Assembly: GCA_016081115.2 (NCBI GenBank)
Contig: CM071930.1
Coordinates: 24,505,641 to 24,569,640 of the forward strand
Length of the DNA stretch: 64,000 bases
Reading direction: 5' to 3'
From: Rehmannia glutinosa
Lineage: Eukaryota; Streptophyta; Magnoliopsida; Lamiales; Orobanchaceae
Under the pieces are notes generated by a model that did not search any database, was not told where the DNA came from, and saw only the letters and a program-made list of their open reading frames with translations. Shown here piece by piece: positions 33,600 to 44,760 of this stretch. The stretch's first letter is position 1. Each line of letters begins with the position of its first letter. The translations under genes and the position numbers were made by a program.

Positions 33600-34903
33600 T
33601 TAGTTTTCAATTTTATCTATCTTTGCCTCATCCTTATTGAACCTGTTCCTCGTCTCACCCATAAGCGAGGTGAACATATCCTCCATGGTTGGCTTAGGCT
33701 CTGCAGTAATGACACCGTTTGTCATATTAAACCCCGGTGGTGGTTGCATCACATTCTTCGTGTTCACGTAGGAGAAGTTCTCGTGGTTCCTCAAGCCCGG
33801 ATGGTAATGGGTAGGAGTTTGATTGTTCCGGAAATTGTTGAAATTCCGGTTATTCACATAATTTGCTTCCTCTATCAGATCTAGAGGAACTCCCCCATTA
33901 CTAGCACCCGCGTTTCCCTCATTTGCCTTTGTCAAAGCACTTAATTGGTTCGTCAGTACGGCCATCTGGGCTGTCAACTCCTTAATTGGGTCCGAATCAG
34001 ACACTTCGGCTACCCTTTTCACATTAGTCCTCTCGGAGGGCCACTGATAGCTATTCATGGCCATCTCCTCCAATAAGTTGAACACATCCTCCGGAAACCT
34101 TGCAAGTAGCGCGCCCCCTGCTGCAGCATCCACAAACGATCTAGTCTGTCCCATCAACCCATTGTAAAAGAAACAGAGTTGTTGATCCTCAGGAAATCCG
34201 TGCTGTGCGGGCACCTCCTCAACAAATCCCGGAATCTCTCCCAGGCCTCGTACAAAGGCTCAGAGTCAAACTGCCTGAACTGAGTGATCTCGCTTTTAAG
34301 CTGTAGTGTCTTGCTTGGTGGGAAATATTTGAACAAAAACCTCTGGCTCAGCTCATCCCAATTGTTCACACTCCCCTGAGTTAGGGTGCCTAGCCAGTTC
34401 CTAGCCTTATCCCTTAAAGAGAAAGGGAATAGGCGAAGACGTATAGCATTATCAGTCAACCCATTCATCTTGATAGTATTGCAAATCTGTGTGAAATTTG
34501 CAAGATGAGAGTTGGGATCTTCAGACGGGAAACCCCCAAACTGATTCTGTTGCACCATCGATATCAGTGTTGGCTTCAGCTCAAAGTTATTCGCATTGAT
34601 TGGGACATTGGCAATTCCACCATAGTTGCGATAGATTGGGAGAATGTAATCGTGAATCGCCTGCTGTTGGACAGCCGGAGCCACTAGAACCTCTAGTACT
34701 GGTCACTCGATATTGACCATGTTGGCCCGGTTGTTACCTCCGATTTCGACCCCATTATTGCCTCTGTTGTCGTCTTCTACGCCTGCCATAGTTTGGTCTT
34801 GCTGTCTTTCTGCCCGTTTAGTAGCTGCACTATTTCGCCTAGCAAAAGCCTCAACCTCCGGTATGAACGGTACTAATTCTCCTTGCTTCGAGCGAGTGAT
34901 CAT
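33600..34903 (-). pseudogene. Gag of Athila-like element F
   Basis: Starts MITRSKQGELVPFIPEVEAF at 34903. A second segment (34684-34154) has NNFELKPTLISMVQQNQFGG, GFPSEDPNSHLANFTQICNT, ARNWLGTLTQGSVNNWDELS and FLFKYFPPSKT, the Retrotrans_gag core. A third (34214-33600) has PEDQQLCFFYNGLMGQTRSF, AMNSYQWPSERTN and PPPGFN. At least two frame breaks. Confidence 0.82.
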
Positions 34904-35041
34904 GCAGTACTTGAACCAACTAAAGAAAACAAGTCAACCACAGTAGAAGTAGAATTAAGCAACAAAATAAAAAGAAAAGAAAAAATGTCTAGATTAAGAA
35001 TAGTTATATTTATCGCAATATTAGTACTAAAAATTTAATTA

Positions 35042-35065
35042 ATCCCCGGCAACGGTGCCAAAAAC
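35042..35065 (-). other. Primer binding site of F
   Basis: On the minus strand, ttggcaccgttgccgggg, a variant of the ttggcgccgttgccgggg word found after the LTR of many plant gypsy elements, lies just after the LTR end gcgaaca. Confidence 0.75.
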
Positions 35066-35066
35066 T

Positions 35067-36541
35067 TGTTCGCCTATTTTTGTAGCTTCACCGCAAATGT
35101 ACGGCGCAGTATATAGAATGGGGTTAGCAAGGTCGAATCCACAGGGATTAATATTAATGTACTAAGTATTGGATTATAATAGCATTATTTTTATCTAAAC
35201 GATCGAACTATGATGGATTGGTTTTGTTAATACTAAAACAGAAATTAATCCTAAAATAACAAAGCAAAGATTGATTGAAAGATCAAGTATGGATGGATAG
35301 ATTCCTGGGTTATGGTTTCAGTTAATATCCCCCTTTTATTATCAGATTAATCAAACCAACGTTCAACGTATTCTTCTCTATAGACCAATCACCAAAGTAA
35401 TTTACCCTCTCTCTCGAGATGTATGTAAAAGCGTTGATTGGAATATCTATGCTAGCATCTCTACTCAACATGAGATATCCAACTCCCAAAAGTTCAAAAG
35501 ATTATAAAGTCTCACAAATATTCACAGACTATTCAATCATGCAATCTATTTGTGTCAAGTACTCAAGATCTAGTATTGAAACTCATCGGTTAGAATTATG
35601 AATCAATACATCAAACAACTTTAAATCAATGGCCTTTTGATAAAACATGAATTAAAGCAAAGTACTTGAATAGAGGAAGAAAACATTAAGTTCAATTATT
35701 ATTAATCATCAAATAAAAGTGTTTATTAACCTACTCCCAAACCCAGGAATCACAAAGTGTTTAGCCAGACATTGAAGATAAACAATTCATAGACAAATTA
35801 TTCATAATCGAAAATGTAACTAATTGAAATAACGATACAATGGAATGAGTGAACTCGGGGGCGATGATGATCTCTCGATCTATCTTCAATCCTCAAAGGT
35901 GTGGTTGTGGTCTTGATCGATCTCTCGAAGTTTTCGGTGGAAAACTGCTCTTCTCTCTGGTTTGTAAGGTAAAAATCAGCGTGTCCCTGTTTGTGGCCGC
36001 CCTGGGTCTATTTGTACTTCGTTTGGGTCGAAACCTAGTTGAAGACGAATCAAACTTTGTTTTTCCCACAGAGGAGCATGGGCCGTGCCATATGGCACGC
36101 CTAGCCGGGGCTGGTAGCTGCAAGGATTGCTCAGTTCATCGAAGGGAGCATGGGCCGTGCTCTTTGGCACGCGCTGCCCGTGCTATATACCGGACATTGA
36201 TTTCTTCAGGTCTGAGTTGAGCACGGGCGGTGCTAGGGAGCACGCCCTGCCCGTGCTCACTTGTAGCAGCTGGCACTTGGCCATTTTCTTCCGTTTTTCG
36301 CCCGGTTCATCCGACTTCTTCTCAATTCGACTCCAAACTTCGTACTTCACATCAAATATTGGCGATTGTAATGCTCCGAATTATTGCCAAAGTGCTACAA
36401 TTATCAATAAATTCCTACAAAACGAGCAAAGCGTAATCTTTTTCCACAAAACAGGAATATAACCATATTTACTCATATAATGCATGCATATCAACACATT
36501 CTAGCCAAGATTAAGCCCAAAATACATGCAAAATACATGTC
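35067..36541 (-). repeat. 5' LTR of F
   Basis: Minus-strand LTR of about 1.5 kb. Its end reads, on the minus strand, ccctgtggattcgaccttgc then gcgaaca, a pattern common in Athila/Tat LTRs. It includes GC palindromes at about 36074-36270, among them the perfect 16-bp cgtgccatatggcacg (36084-36099). The far edge is estimated from the return of E coding. No second LTR is found. Confidence 0.65.
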
Positions 36542-36545
36542 AATC

Positions 36546-38168
36546 AATCCGCGAATCGAAATTGAGTGCTAGTTTACTTGTTATGCCCTTAAGAGATTTC
36601 AATGTGATTCTCGATATGGATTGGTTAACCGAACACCATGCTAAACAGGATTGTTTTACTAAAGAAATCGTGTTGGAGCTTCCTGATCAGACACGTATAG
36701 TATTTAAAGGGGAAAGATAAATTCTGCCTACATGTATAATATCTTCGTCTACAACTTTCAAAATGATTAAGAAAGATTGCGAGTGTTACTTAGCCCACGT
36801 AATAGACACGAAGTATGTGGTTTTAAACTTGAAGACACTCCATGTTGCGAGTGTTCACCATCGAACTTCTGACCTGGCACAACACCGATTTCTATTCCTC
36901 CTTATCGAATGGCACTTTGTTGAACTACAAGAATTAAAGAGAGATTACAAGAATTATTGAGATTCACCATGGGGCGCACTAGTATTATTCGTAAAAAATA
37001 AAGATGTTACATTGAGATTGTGTATAGGTTATCGACAACTGAATCGAGTGACGGTGAAGAATAAATATCCATTACCTGGAATAAATGATTTATTTGATCA
37101 ATTGCAAGGTGCTAGAGTTTTCTCAAAGATTGATTTGAGATCGGGATATCACTAGTTGAAGATTGCAGAGGCTAATATTTCAAAAACAGCGTTCCGAACT
37201 AGGTATGGCCATTATGAGTTGTTGGTAATGCCTTTTGGCCTAACTAATGCACCCGCTGTATTTATGGAATTAATGAATAATGTGTTTAGACCCTACCTAG
37301 ATAAATTTGTTATTGTCTTTATTGATGATATTCTGGTATACTCTAAATCTGCTGAAGAACATGAAGAACATTTGAGAATTGTGTTGCAAACCTTGCCAGA
37401 GAAACAATTGTATGCAAAACTTAGTAAATGTGAATTTTGGTTAGATCAAGTAATATTTTCTGGGACACGTTGTGTCTGGTGATGGGATTAAAGTTAATCC
37501 ACAGAAAATCGAAGCAGTGATCAAGTGGGAAAACCCAAAAAGTATTACAGAAGTTCGTAGTTTTCTAGGTTTAGCCGGATACTATCGACGATTTGTTGAG
37601 AATTTTTTGCTTATCGCAAAACAAAATTACTACGAAAAAATGTTCCTTTCAAATGGATGGATAGTTGCCAGAAGAGTTTCGAAGAGTTGAAGAAAAAGCT
37701 TACCACCGCCCCAGTCTTGACTATTCCTTCGGGTAAGTTATTTACAGTGATGCTTCTTACCAAGGTTTAGGGTGTGTTTTAATGCAATATGGTAAGGTTA
37801 TTGCTTATGCGCCTCGACAACTTAAACCATACGAGATGTCTTATCCTACTCGTGACCTTGAACTAGTTGCGGTTGTTTTCGCGTTAAAGATATGGAGACA
37901 TTACCTATATGGTGCCACATTTCAAATTTTCACTGATCATAAAAGCTTGAAATACTTATTAAGTCAGAAAGAGTTGAACATGCGTCAAAGAAGATGGCTT
38001 GAATTGCTGAAAGATTATGATTGCCCTATTGAATATCATCCAGGGAAGGCTAATGTTGTTGCTGATGCTTTGAGTCGAAAATCTTATGGTATTGTTTCGT
38101 ATCTCAGTGCATTCTTTACCATATTTGCTAGATATGATAAAGATGAATGTGGAATTGAATATAAATGA
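36546..38168 (+). pseudogene. Protease end, RT and RNase H of E
   Basis: LLVMPLRDFNVILDMDWLTE closes the protease-RT linker. RT: SPWGALVLFVKNKDVTLRLC, RQLNRVTVKNKYPLPGINDL, RVFSKIDLRSGYH, a TAG at 37153 where Gln is usual, then MPFGLTNAPAVFMELMNNVF and FIDDILVYSKS (active site FIDD for YxDD). RNase H: KVNPQKIEAVIKWENPKSIT, SFLGLAGYYRRFVENF, DLELVAVVFALKIWRHYLYG, FTDHKSLKYLLSQKELNMRQ and HPGKANVVADALSRK. Frameshifts lie near 37470 and 37680, and part of the RT N-terminus is missing before 36960. Confidence 0.85.
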
Positions 38169-39655
38169 CACGGCTATTATCTGCACTTCACTTTGTGTTC
38201 ATCCTGTGATGATTAAAAGAATTAAACACACACAATTTTGTGATGCTAAACTGATTAGTATTGCTGAAAAAGTAAAACAAGAAAGAAGTACAACATTTGT
38301 TTTGAATGATGATGGTAGTTTGACGATCAACAATCGACTTTGTATCCCTGATGTTGATGGATTGAGGCATGAGGTAATGGAAGAGGCTCATACTGCATCA
38401 TATGCCATGCACCCAGGTAGTACAAAAATGTATCAAACCTTAAAAAACCATTATTGGTGGCCTAGAATGAAGAATAATGTAGCTAAGTATGTTTCAAAAT
38501 GCTTAACTTGCCAGCAGATTACAGCCGAACATCAAGCACCAGTGGGTAAACTGCATCCATTACCTATTCCTGTTTGGAAGTGGGAGCGTATTACTATGGA
38601 TTTCCTTTATGGTCTGCCTGTGACACCAAGGAAAAATGATGCGGTTTGGTTATTGTAGATCGACTAACAAAGTCAGCTCACTTTTTACCATTTAGATGGG
38701 GTTCTACTCTCGAAAATCTAGCAAAAAGATATGTTAATGAGATTGATAAACTACATGGTGTACCACTATCTATTATTTCAGATCGCAATCCTCGTTTTAC
38801 GTCGAGATTTTGGGGTAGCTTACAACAAGCATTAGGTACTAAGTTACATTTTAGTACGGCATTTCATCCACAAATAGATGGGCAATCAGAAAGAACTATT
38901 CAGACTCTCCAGGATATGCTTCGGGCATGTGTTCTTGAATTCGAAGGCTCTTGGGATGAATATATTGCATTGATAGAATTTGCTTATAATAATCAACATC
39001 ATAGCAGCATTTGTATGGCGCCTTACAAAGTATTATATGGTAGGAAATGCAAGAGTCCAGTATGTTGGGATGAAGAGGGAATACAATTACTGGAGGGTCC
39101 AGATTTGATTCAAGACACAGTTGAAAAAGTGAAGATAGTCAAAAGTCGATTAAAAGCATCTCAAGATAGGCAAAAGATTTATATTGATCAACACAGGCGA
39201 GAAATGGAATATGAAGTTGGTGAGAAAGTATTTCTTCGTGTTTCCCCTTGGAAGGGTATTCTTATATTTGAAAAGAAAGGTAAACTGAGTCCCCGTTATA
39301 TCGGCCCATATGAAATACTTGAAAGGGTTGGACCATTAGCTTATAGGCTTGCCTTGCCACCTGAATTGTCCCAGATTCATAATGTGTTACATGTTAGTAT
39401 GCTTCGTCGATACAGATGAGACCCATCACATGTTCTTCGAGATGAACCAGTTGAAATTGCTGATAATTTGAGTTATGTCGAAGAACCAATTGGAATAATG
39501 GGATACAAAGAAAAACAACTTAGGAACAGGGTGATTCCGTTGGTAAAAGTGTTGTGGAGAAATCATTCTAGAGAAGAAGCTACATGGGAAACGGAACAAC
39601 ATATGAGAGAGCAATATCCGTGGTTATTTACTGATACAGGTACAAATTTCGAGGA
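38086..39655 (+). pseudogene. Integrase and chromodomain of E
   Basis: Zinc region: AHTASYAMHPGSTKMYQTLK and KCLTCQQI (HHCC complete). Catalytic core: ERITMDFLYGLPVTPRKNDA, ISDRNPRFTSRFWGSLQQA and PQIDGQSERTIQTLQ, giving D, D and E. One frameshift at about 38645 and a TGA at 39417 interrupt it. After the stop, YVEEPIGIMGYKEKQLRNRV and VKVLWRNHSREEATWETEQH form a chromodomain ending YPWLF at 39614. Chromodomains of this group steer integration, often to heterochromatin (family knowledge). Confidence 0.87.
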
Positions 39656-39665
39656 CGAAATTTTT

Positions 39666-39679
39666 AAGGGGGGAAGAAT
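39666..39679 (+). other. Polypurine tract of E
   Basis: aaggggggaagaat directly before the LTR start tgtcataactcg. Confidence 0.85.
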
Positions 39680-41603
39680 TGTCATAACTCGAAACTTTAC
39701 ATTATAAATATTATCATTGGTCATTCATAAACATATGTACAAGCATTTTGACATTTCACATTCATATAAGAGTGCAAGTGAAATCATGAAATTTCATGTT
39801 CTAGCATATAGGGTACACATGGAAACCTAGAGGTGAAGGATTACATTGATGGGTATATCTAGAGAATGTAAAATGTGGATAAATTTAGTAGATAGATGAA
39901 TCAAACAAAAAACTTAGAGGTGAGTCGGATATTATATTTAATAAATATAATGTGATACTTTTATTAAAAGGAAAAATTTATATAATTATACCAAATAATT
40001 GAAAAAGGATAAAATCTTAATTAGAATTGTGGTGAGGCTTAAGGGATAAGTAACTAGCCATAATTGTATATATACATGTAGATATAATAATATGTGTCAT
40101 AGAGAAGTATGATATATAATTTATAAAAATATATATGCGTGAGGTGTGGGAATATACTAGAAGTTGGTGGTATGACAATGATTTTTGAAATTGTTATCTA
40201 AATAACTAGAAAATAAGCCACCTGTACATTTAAGAGATGACAAAGCATATGATATAATACCATATTTTAATTCCCTCTGAACCGCCTTAAGAAAAAGGAA
40301 AGGATAAACTTATATATTACTTGAATAATCCTACAAATCGGGACTAACACACACATCAAAAGAAACGAAAAAAGAGAAAGAGTGAGCAAGGCAACAGGTT
40401 TAACGTACGAAAAATTAAACTGTAAGTGCCTTCAATACCTAACTTTTCCGTTATTTGAATTCTATCATAATTAAACATGCATAATCTAAGTGTTGATGTC
40501 AAGTTGGTTGTGTACTGATTGATAAGAAAGCTACATGAATCTAATATCAACCCTATATAGTAAAAGAAAAAACAATTTGTCGCACGTCATTACCTCGATT
40601 TGGTACACGTGTCAACACCTTAGTCTTCCAAATCCATGTGTCACCTTCATATTTACCCACGTGGCAAACCATGTCACCACATTATTCTTCCAATTATAAA
40701 TTTATTTACTATCAATTTATCATCAACTTATTAATTAAATTTTTGTATGTTTGTATATAACTATTGACTCAATTGATTTTCCTTATAACATATTAATTAA
40801 TTTTCCGTATATAAATATTGACTCAATTGATCTTATCAAAATTTAATCCAATCAAATATCGATATATTAATTAAATTTATGTATTTCTATATATAATAAT
40901 TAACTCAATTGATTTTCCGTATAATGTATTAATTAATTTTCCGTATATTTGGATAAATTGATTTACTATCAATTTGGATAAATTGATTTTTTGGCTTTTA
41001 ACTATGAGTTGATTTTCTTTCCTAAAAGACCATAAAAGACAACCAAAAAATTGAATTAATTTTGACCGCATGCAAATTAATCGGCAAAATTAATTTTTAG
41101 TCCGCCAAGTTTAATCCACTCAATATTTAATCCACTCAAATATTTAATCCAATGAATATTTAATCGCCAAACCATATATTTGATATACGAGTTTTGAAAA
41201 AAGATATTTAATATATTTATATGATATGTATGTATATCCGGCAAATTTAATCCAATCAATATTTAATCGGCAAATCGTATATTTTATATACGAGTTTTAT
41301 AAAAAGATATTCAATATATTTATATAATATGTATGTAGCTTTCAAATTTATTTTTTTATAATCAGTATTTTAGGTCTCTTCTAACTATCACAAACAAATT
41401 TGAGACACTAAAATTTTATCTTTTGGATATTACACGGGTGTTTTTCTAGTATATATAAATATACACATATGCATATAGTATTATAATTAGAAATAATGAA
41501 AAGCGGTTTGGAACTTTAGTGGAAAAGCTAGAACCATGCCATATATAATATATACTCTACTGCAGCTCTTGGAAAAAAATGATAAAATAGAAATAGACGG
41601 ATT

Positions 41604-41643
<40 letters not shown>

Positions 41644-42914
41644 TTAATGTTACAAGAAGATAATAAAATTGAATTGACGTACACCTTTATTGAGTTAAGA
41701 ATTATAATAATTAGGATTCTCTTACATGCACAAGATATAAATAGGATATACATGATATCATTATTGTTTATGAGTTGAAATTTAGTTATACATTTTGATA
41801 TGTTAATAGGCCAGAATCCGATAGAGGAGCAGACAAGGCCGAATAGGCGAACACCGGAAAGAGAAAACTATTTTTTGAGTATAATCTTTTAGCTTGTTTT
41901 TTTTTTTTTTTGAAAAATTTTAGCTTGTTATTTGACTTGTATGATTATATAAGTGATATGTTCGAATGAATTGCTTACTTGTCTGGCTATGGTAATTAGA
42001 AGTTTGTTGCGCTCTAATGTGAATTGTATGGTTCTCTTTGGTAATATGTGATGAAATCGAGATATATGATGTCTATGACATTGAAATGGAATTGAGATAT
42101 GTGATTTCCACTGATGTTATTGATATAGAAATGAGATACGTGATCTCCATGGATGTTACTGATATGAAAATGAGATATATGATTACATAAAGTGCATTCA
42201 TCAAAGATTAATGGATTATGTTATGGCCACTAATGACCTTGAATCATGTGTTACAGAATTACAGTCATCGAGCACATGCATTTATATGTGACCCGAGTTC
42301 ACTAAACTCTACGTGAATTAAGAATTACAGAGTGCCATGGCCATATTCGTGATCACGATTTATTCTTGGTAGTAGCTGGCCCATAACAGTAAAAGAATAT
42401 GATCAAGCACGTGCATTTATATGTTTATGAATGATATGATCAAATGATGTGAAATGATGTGAAATGATTGTGATAGTGTGCTTGTGTGATGTTAAATAAC
42501 TTGTTATTAGATTATACTTGCTAAGCTTGCAACTCACCAAATACAATGTTGTCAATATTTAGTTGTTGTAGATAAAAGTTGATTCGTGAGGTGTGACAGA
42601 AGTTAAAGCATGGATCAAAAGTCGGCCGGCTGGATTCCCATCCTTCTCCTTCAGCTCATCATTTGCATATCATATAAGGAGTTTTATTTTGATATGTACA
42701 AAAAAAAGGCACGGTCGTTAATGTTATGTAATATGGGTAAATACACATGTGTGAATGAGTGTTGCTAAATTGTTTTGAGTAAATGCTTCCGCTTGTACAG
42801 AAAAGGTTACAACTGATGATTAACATATTAATCTTATTTGTAATGTAGTTGTGCTGCCTATGAACTATATTTTTATACTATATAAATATGTGTTACAAGG
42901 GTAAAGGTGTTACA
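39680..42914 (+). repeat. 3' LTR of E, with Helitron inside
   Basis: 3235 bp (about 2332 without the Helitron), from TGTCATAACTCG to GGTGTTACA. Bases 40029 onward match the 5' LTR. It contains a long (TA)n at about 41607-41641 and a poly-T run at about 41900. Integrase of D resumes directly after it. Confidence 0.88.
40547..41449 (+). mobile_element. Non-autonomous Helitron, 903 bp
   Basis: The 3' LTR of E has 903 bp that the 5' LTR lacks; the empty site is A25570|T25571. The insert begins TC (tcaaccctatatag), ends CTAG, sits exactly between A and T, and has the short hairpin acacgggtgt eight bases before its end. These are the Helitron rules: 5' TC, 3' CTRR, A|T target and no target duplication. 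No Rep or helicase sequence is present; the interior is AT-rich with repeated caattgatt, tttaatcc and attaatt words. Confidence 0.9.
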
Positions 42915-43470
42915 TGTTAGTTGAAGCTGGATTGCCTAAGAGATTTTGGGCTGAAGACATTAACACAACATGCTATACTCAAAATAGATGCATGATCAAC
43001 AGGCAATTGACCAAGACTCCCTATGAGATTTGGATAAGGAGAAAGCCAAATGTTGGATATTTCAGAATATTTGGATGTCAATGTTTCATCCATAACAATG
43101 GCAAAGATAATTTGAAGGCTTTTGATGCTAAAGCTGATGAAGGAATCTTTTTGGGATACTCGGTGAGAGCAAAGCCTATAGAGTGTTGAATAAGAGGACT
43201 ATGGTCGAGAGAAGAGTCTATCCATGTGGTTTTGATGAACCTAATGTAAATGGAGAAGACATTGAAGAGTTAGGCGATAAGTTTGAATCGGCCCAACAAT
43301 ACGTAAGAGTCCTTATGTTGAAGTCAAGTAAGAGCAAGCAACCCGTATGAAGATGAGATAGCTGAATCTCAAAGATAGTTGGACGTCTACAGCTGAATGA
43401 AGATGAAAGAGCTGTTCATGACAACATAGCTGCGAGATGGCTGAATCCAGCAGACTTACTTCAACCTGAT
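42915..43470 (+). pseudogene. Integrase C-terminal part of D, resumed
   Basis: MLVEAGLPKRFWAEDINTTC, YTQNRCMINRQLTKTPYEIW, FGCQCFIHNNGKDNLKAFDA and EGIFLGYSVRAKPIE match the same region of B. Frameshifts after 43189 break the linker to RT. About 27 codons present in G (61450-61530) are missing at the junction with E. Confidence 0.78.
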
Positions 43471-44300
43471 GTGAGATGGCTGATAGACCATCCACCAGAG
43501 TTAGTTATTGGAGATGTTAGAGATGGCATAAGAACCAGATCCAGAGCACAACATGAAGCAATGTTCACTTGTTTAATTTCCCAAATAGAGCCAAAAGATG
43601 TGTCTCAAGCATTGGATGACACACATTGGATTCAAGCCATGCAAGAAGAGCTGAATCAGTTTGAAAGAAACAAAATATGGGAATTAGTGCAAAGTCCAAC
43701 CCATCAGAACATTATTGGCACAAAATGGGTTTTTAAAAACAAGATGAATGAAGAAAGATCTGTTGTGAGAAACAAATCAAGATTGGTAGCCAAAGGGTAT
43801 TGCCAAGAAGAGGTATAGATTTTGATGAAACCTTTGCTCATGTCGCAAGATTGGAAGCAATAAGGACGTTTATTACTTATGCTGCACATAAGAACTTCAC
43901 TGTGTATCAAATGGATGTGTAGAGTGCATTTCTGAATGGACTGTCTGAGGAAGAAGTCTATGTTGAACAACCTCCAGGTTTTGAGTAGAAAACTATTGGA
44001 GATAAGGTATATAAGCTCAAGAAAGCATTATATGGATTGAAACAAGCACCAAGAGCATGGTATGATACATTGTCTCAATTTCTAACTAACAATGGATTCA
44101 CCAAAGGCAAAGTTGATAGAACACTCTTTAGAATTAAAGATGGAGAGAGTATACTGCTTGTTCAAATATATGTGGATGACATCATTTTTGGATCCACAAA
44201 TAAGGAGCTTTGTGACAAGTTCTCAAACCTCATGCAAGGTAAATTTGAGATGAGCATGATGGGAGAGCTGACTTTCTTCCTAGGACTTCAAGTCAAATAA
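43471..44300 (+). pseudogene. Reverse transcriptase of D
   Basis: FTCLISQIEPKDVSQALDDT, HWIQAMQEELNQFERNKIWE, IIGTKWVFKNKMNEERSVVR and KSRLVAKGYCQEE are in one frame to 43818. After a frameshift come MDV-stop-SAFLNG (TAG for Lys at about 43918), EEEVYVEQPPGFE, LKQAPRAWYDTLSQFLTNNG and IYVDDIIFGSTNKELCDKFS with the YVDD active site. The segment 44037-44300 is free of breaks and ends at a TAA in place of Gln. Confidence 0.83.
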
Positions 44301-44760
44301 TTGAAGAATGGAACCTTCATAAGTCAAACAAAATACACCAGAGATTTAATGAAGGAATTTGGAATGGAAGAGAAGTCTTCTGTGAAAATTCCAATGAACA
44401 CATCAGTCAAGATGGACATAGATGCAGATGGCAAAGCTGTAGATCAAACCAGATATAGAGTTCTCATAAGATCATTGCTTAATTTAACAGCCAGCAGGCC
44501 AGACATCACCGTTGCAGTAGGTGTATGTGCAAGATTTCAATATGCACCAAAGGAAAGCCACGTGACTGCAACTAAGAGAATACTAAGATATTTGAAAGGA
44601 TGCTAGGAAGTTGGCTTATGGTATCCAAAAGAAGGTGGATTCAAGTTAATTGGTTACTCAGACTGAGACTATGTTGGATGTAGAGTTGATAGGAAGAGAA
44701 CTTCAGGTACATGTCAAATGCTTGGAAATAGATTGGTTTCCTGGTTTAGCAAGAAACAAA
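44301..44760 (+). pseudogene. Truncated RNase H of D
   Basis: LKNGTFISQTKYTRDLMKEF, VDQTRYRVLIRSLLNLTASR, ARFQYAPKESHVTATKRILR and, after stops at about 44605 and 44665, TSGTCQMLGNRLVSWFSKKQ. It ends there; the last third of RNase H, present in B, is replaced by gag of G. Confidence 0.82.

Larger units (their letters stand above)
31462..36545 (-). mobile_element. Element F: rearranged Athila-like gypsy element
   Basis: Inserted in protease of E. On the minus strand it runs LTR (35067-~36541), primer site, gag, protease. Instead of RT to integrase, the left end has an integrase C-terminus in plus orientation. RT, RNase H and the second LTR are missing. Edges are inferred from where E coding resumes and are good to about 20 bases. 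Confidence 0.75.
25056..42914 (+). mobile_element. Element E: Tekay/Del-like chromovirus (Ty3/gypsy)
   Basis: Order is LTR, primer site, gag, protease, RT, RNase H, integrase, chromodomain, polypurine tract, LTR; integrase after RNase H defines Ty3/gypsy, and the chromodomain with VLWRNHSREEATWE fits the Tekay lineage. It is inserted in integrase of D. Inside it lie a CACTA element, the Athila-like F and a Helitron. LTRs are about 2.3 kb without the Helitron. It is inactive: several frameshifts, stops and the inserts. Confidence 0.85.
20200..44760 (+). mobile_element. Element D: SIRE-like copia, split by element E
   Basis: Two parts: 20200-25055 (5' LTR, primer site, gag, protease, integrase start) and 42915-~44760 (integrase end, RT, most of RNase H). 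The parts join across E within integrase, except for about 80 bp of target missing at the junction. The end of RNase H, ORF3 and 3' LTR are absent: at ~44760 the sequence switches to gag of G. Confidence 0.82.
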
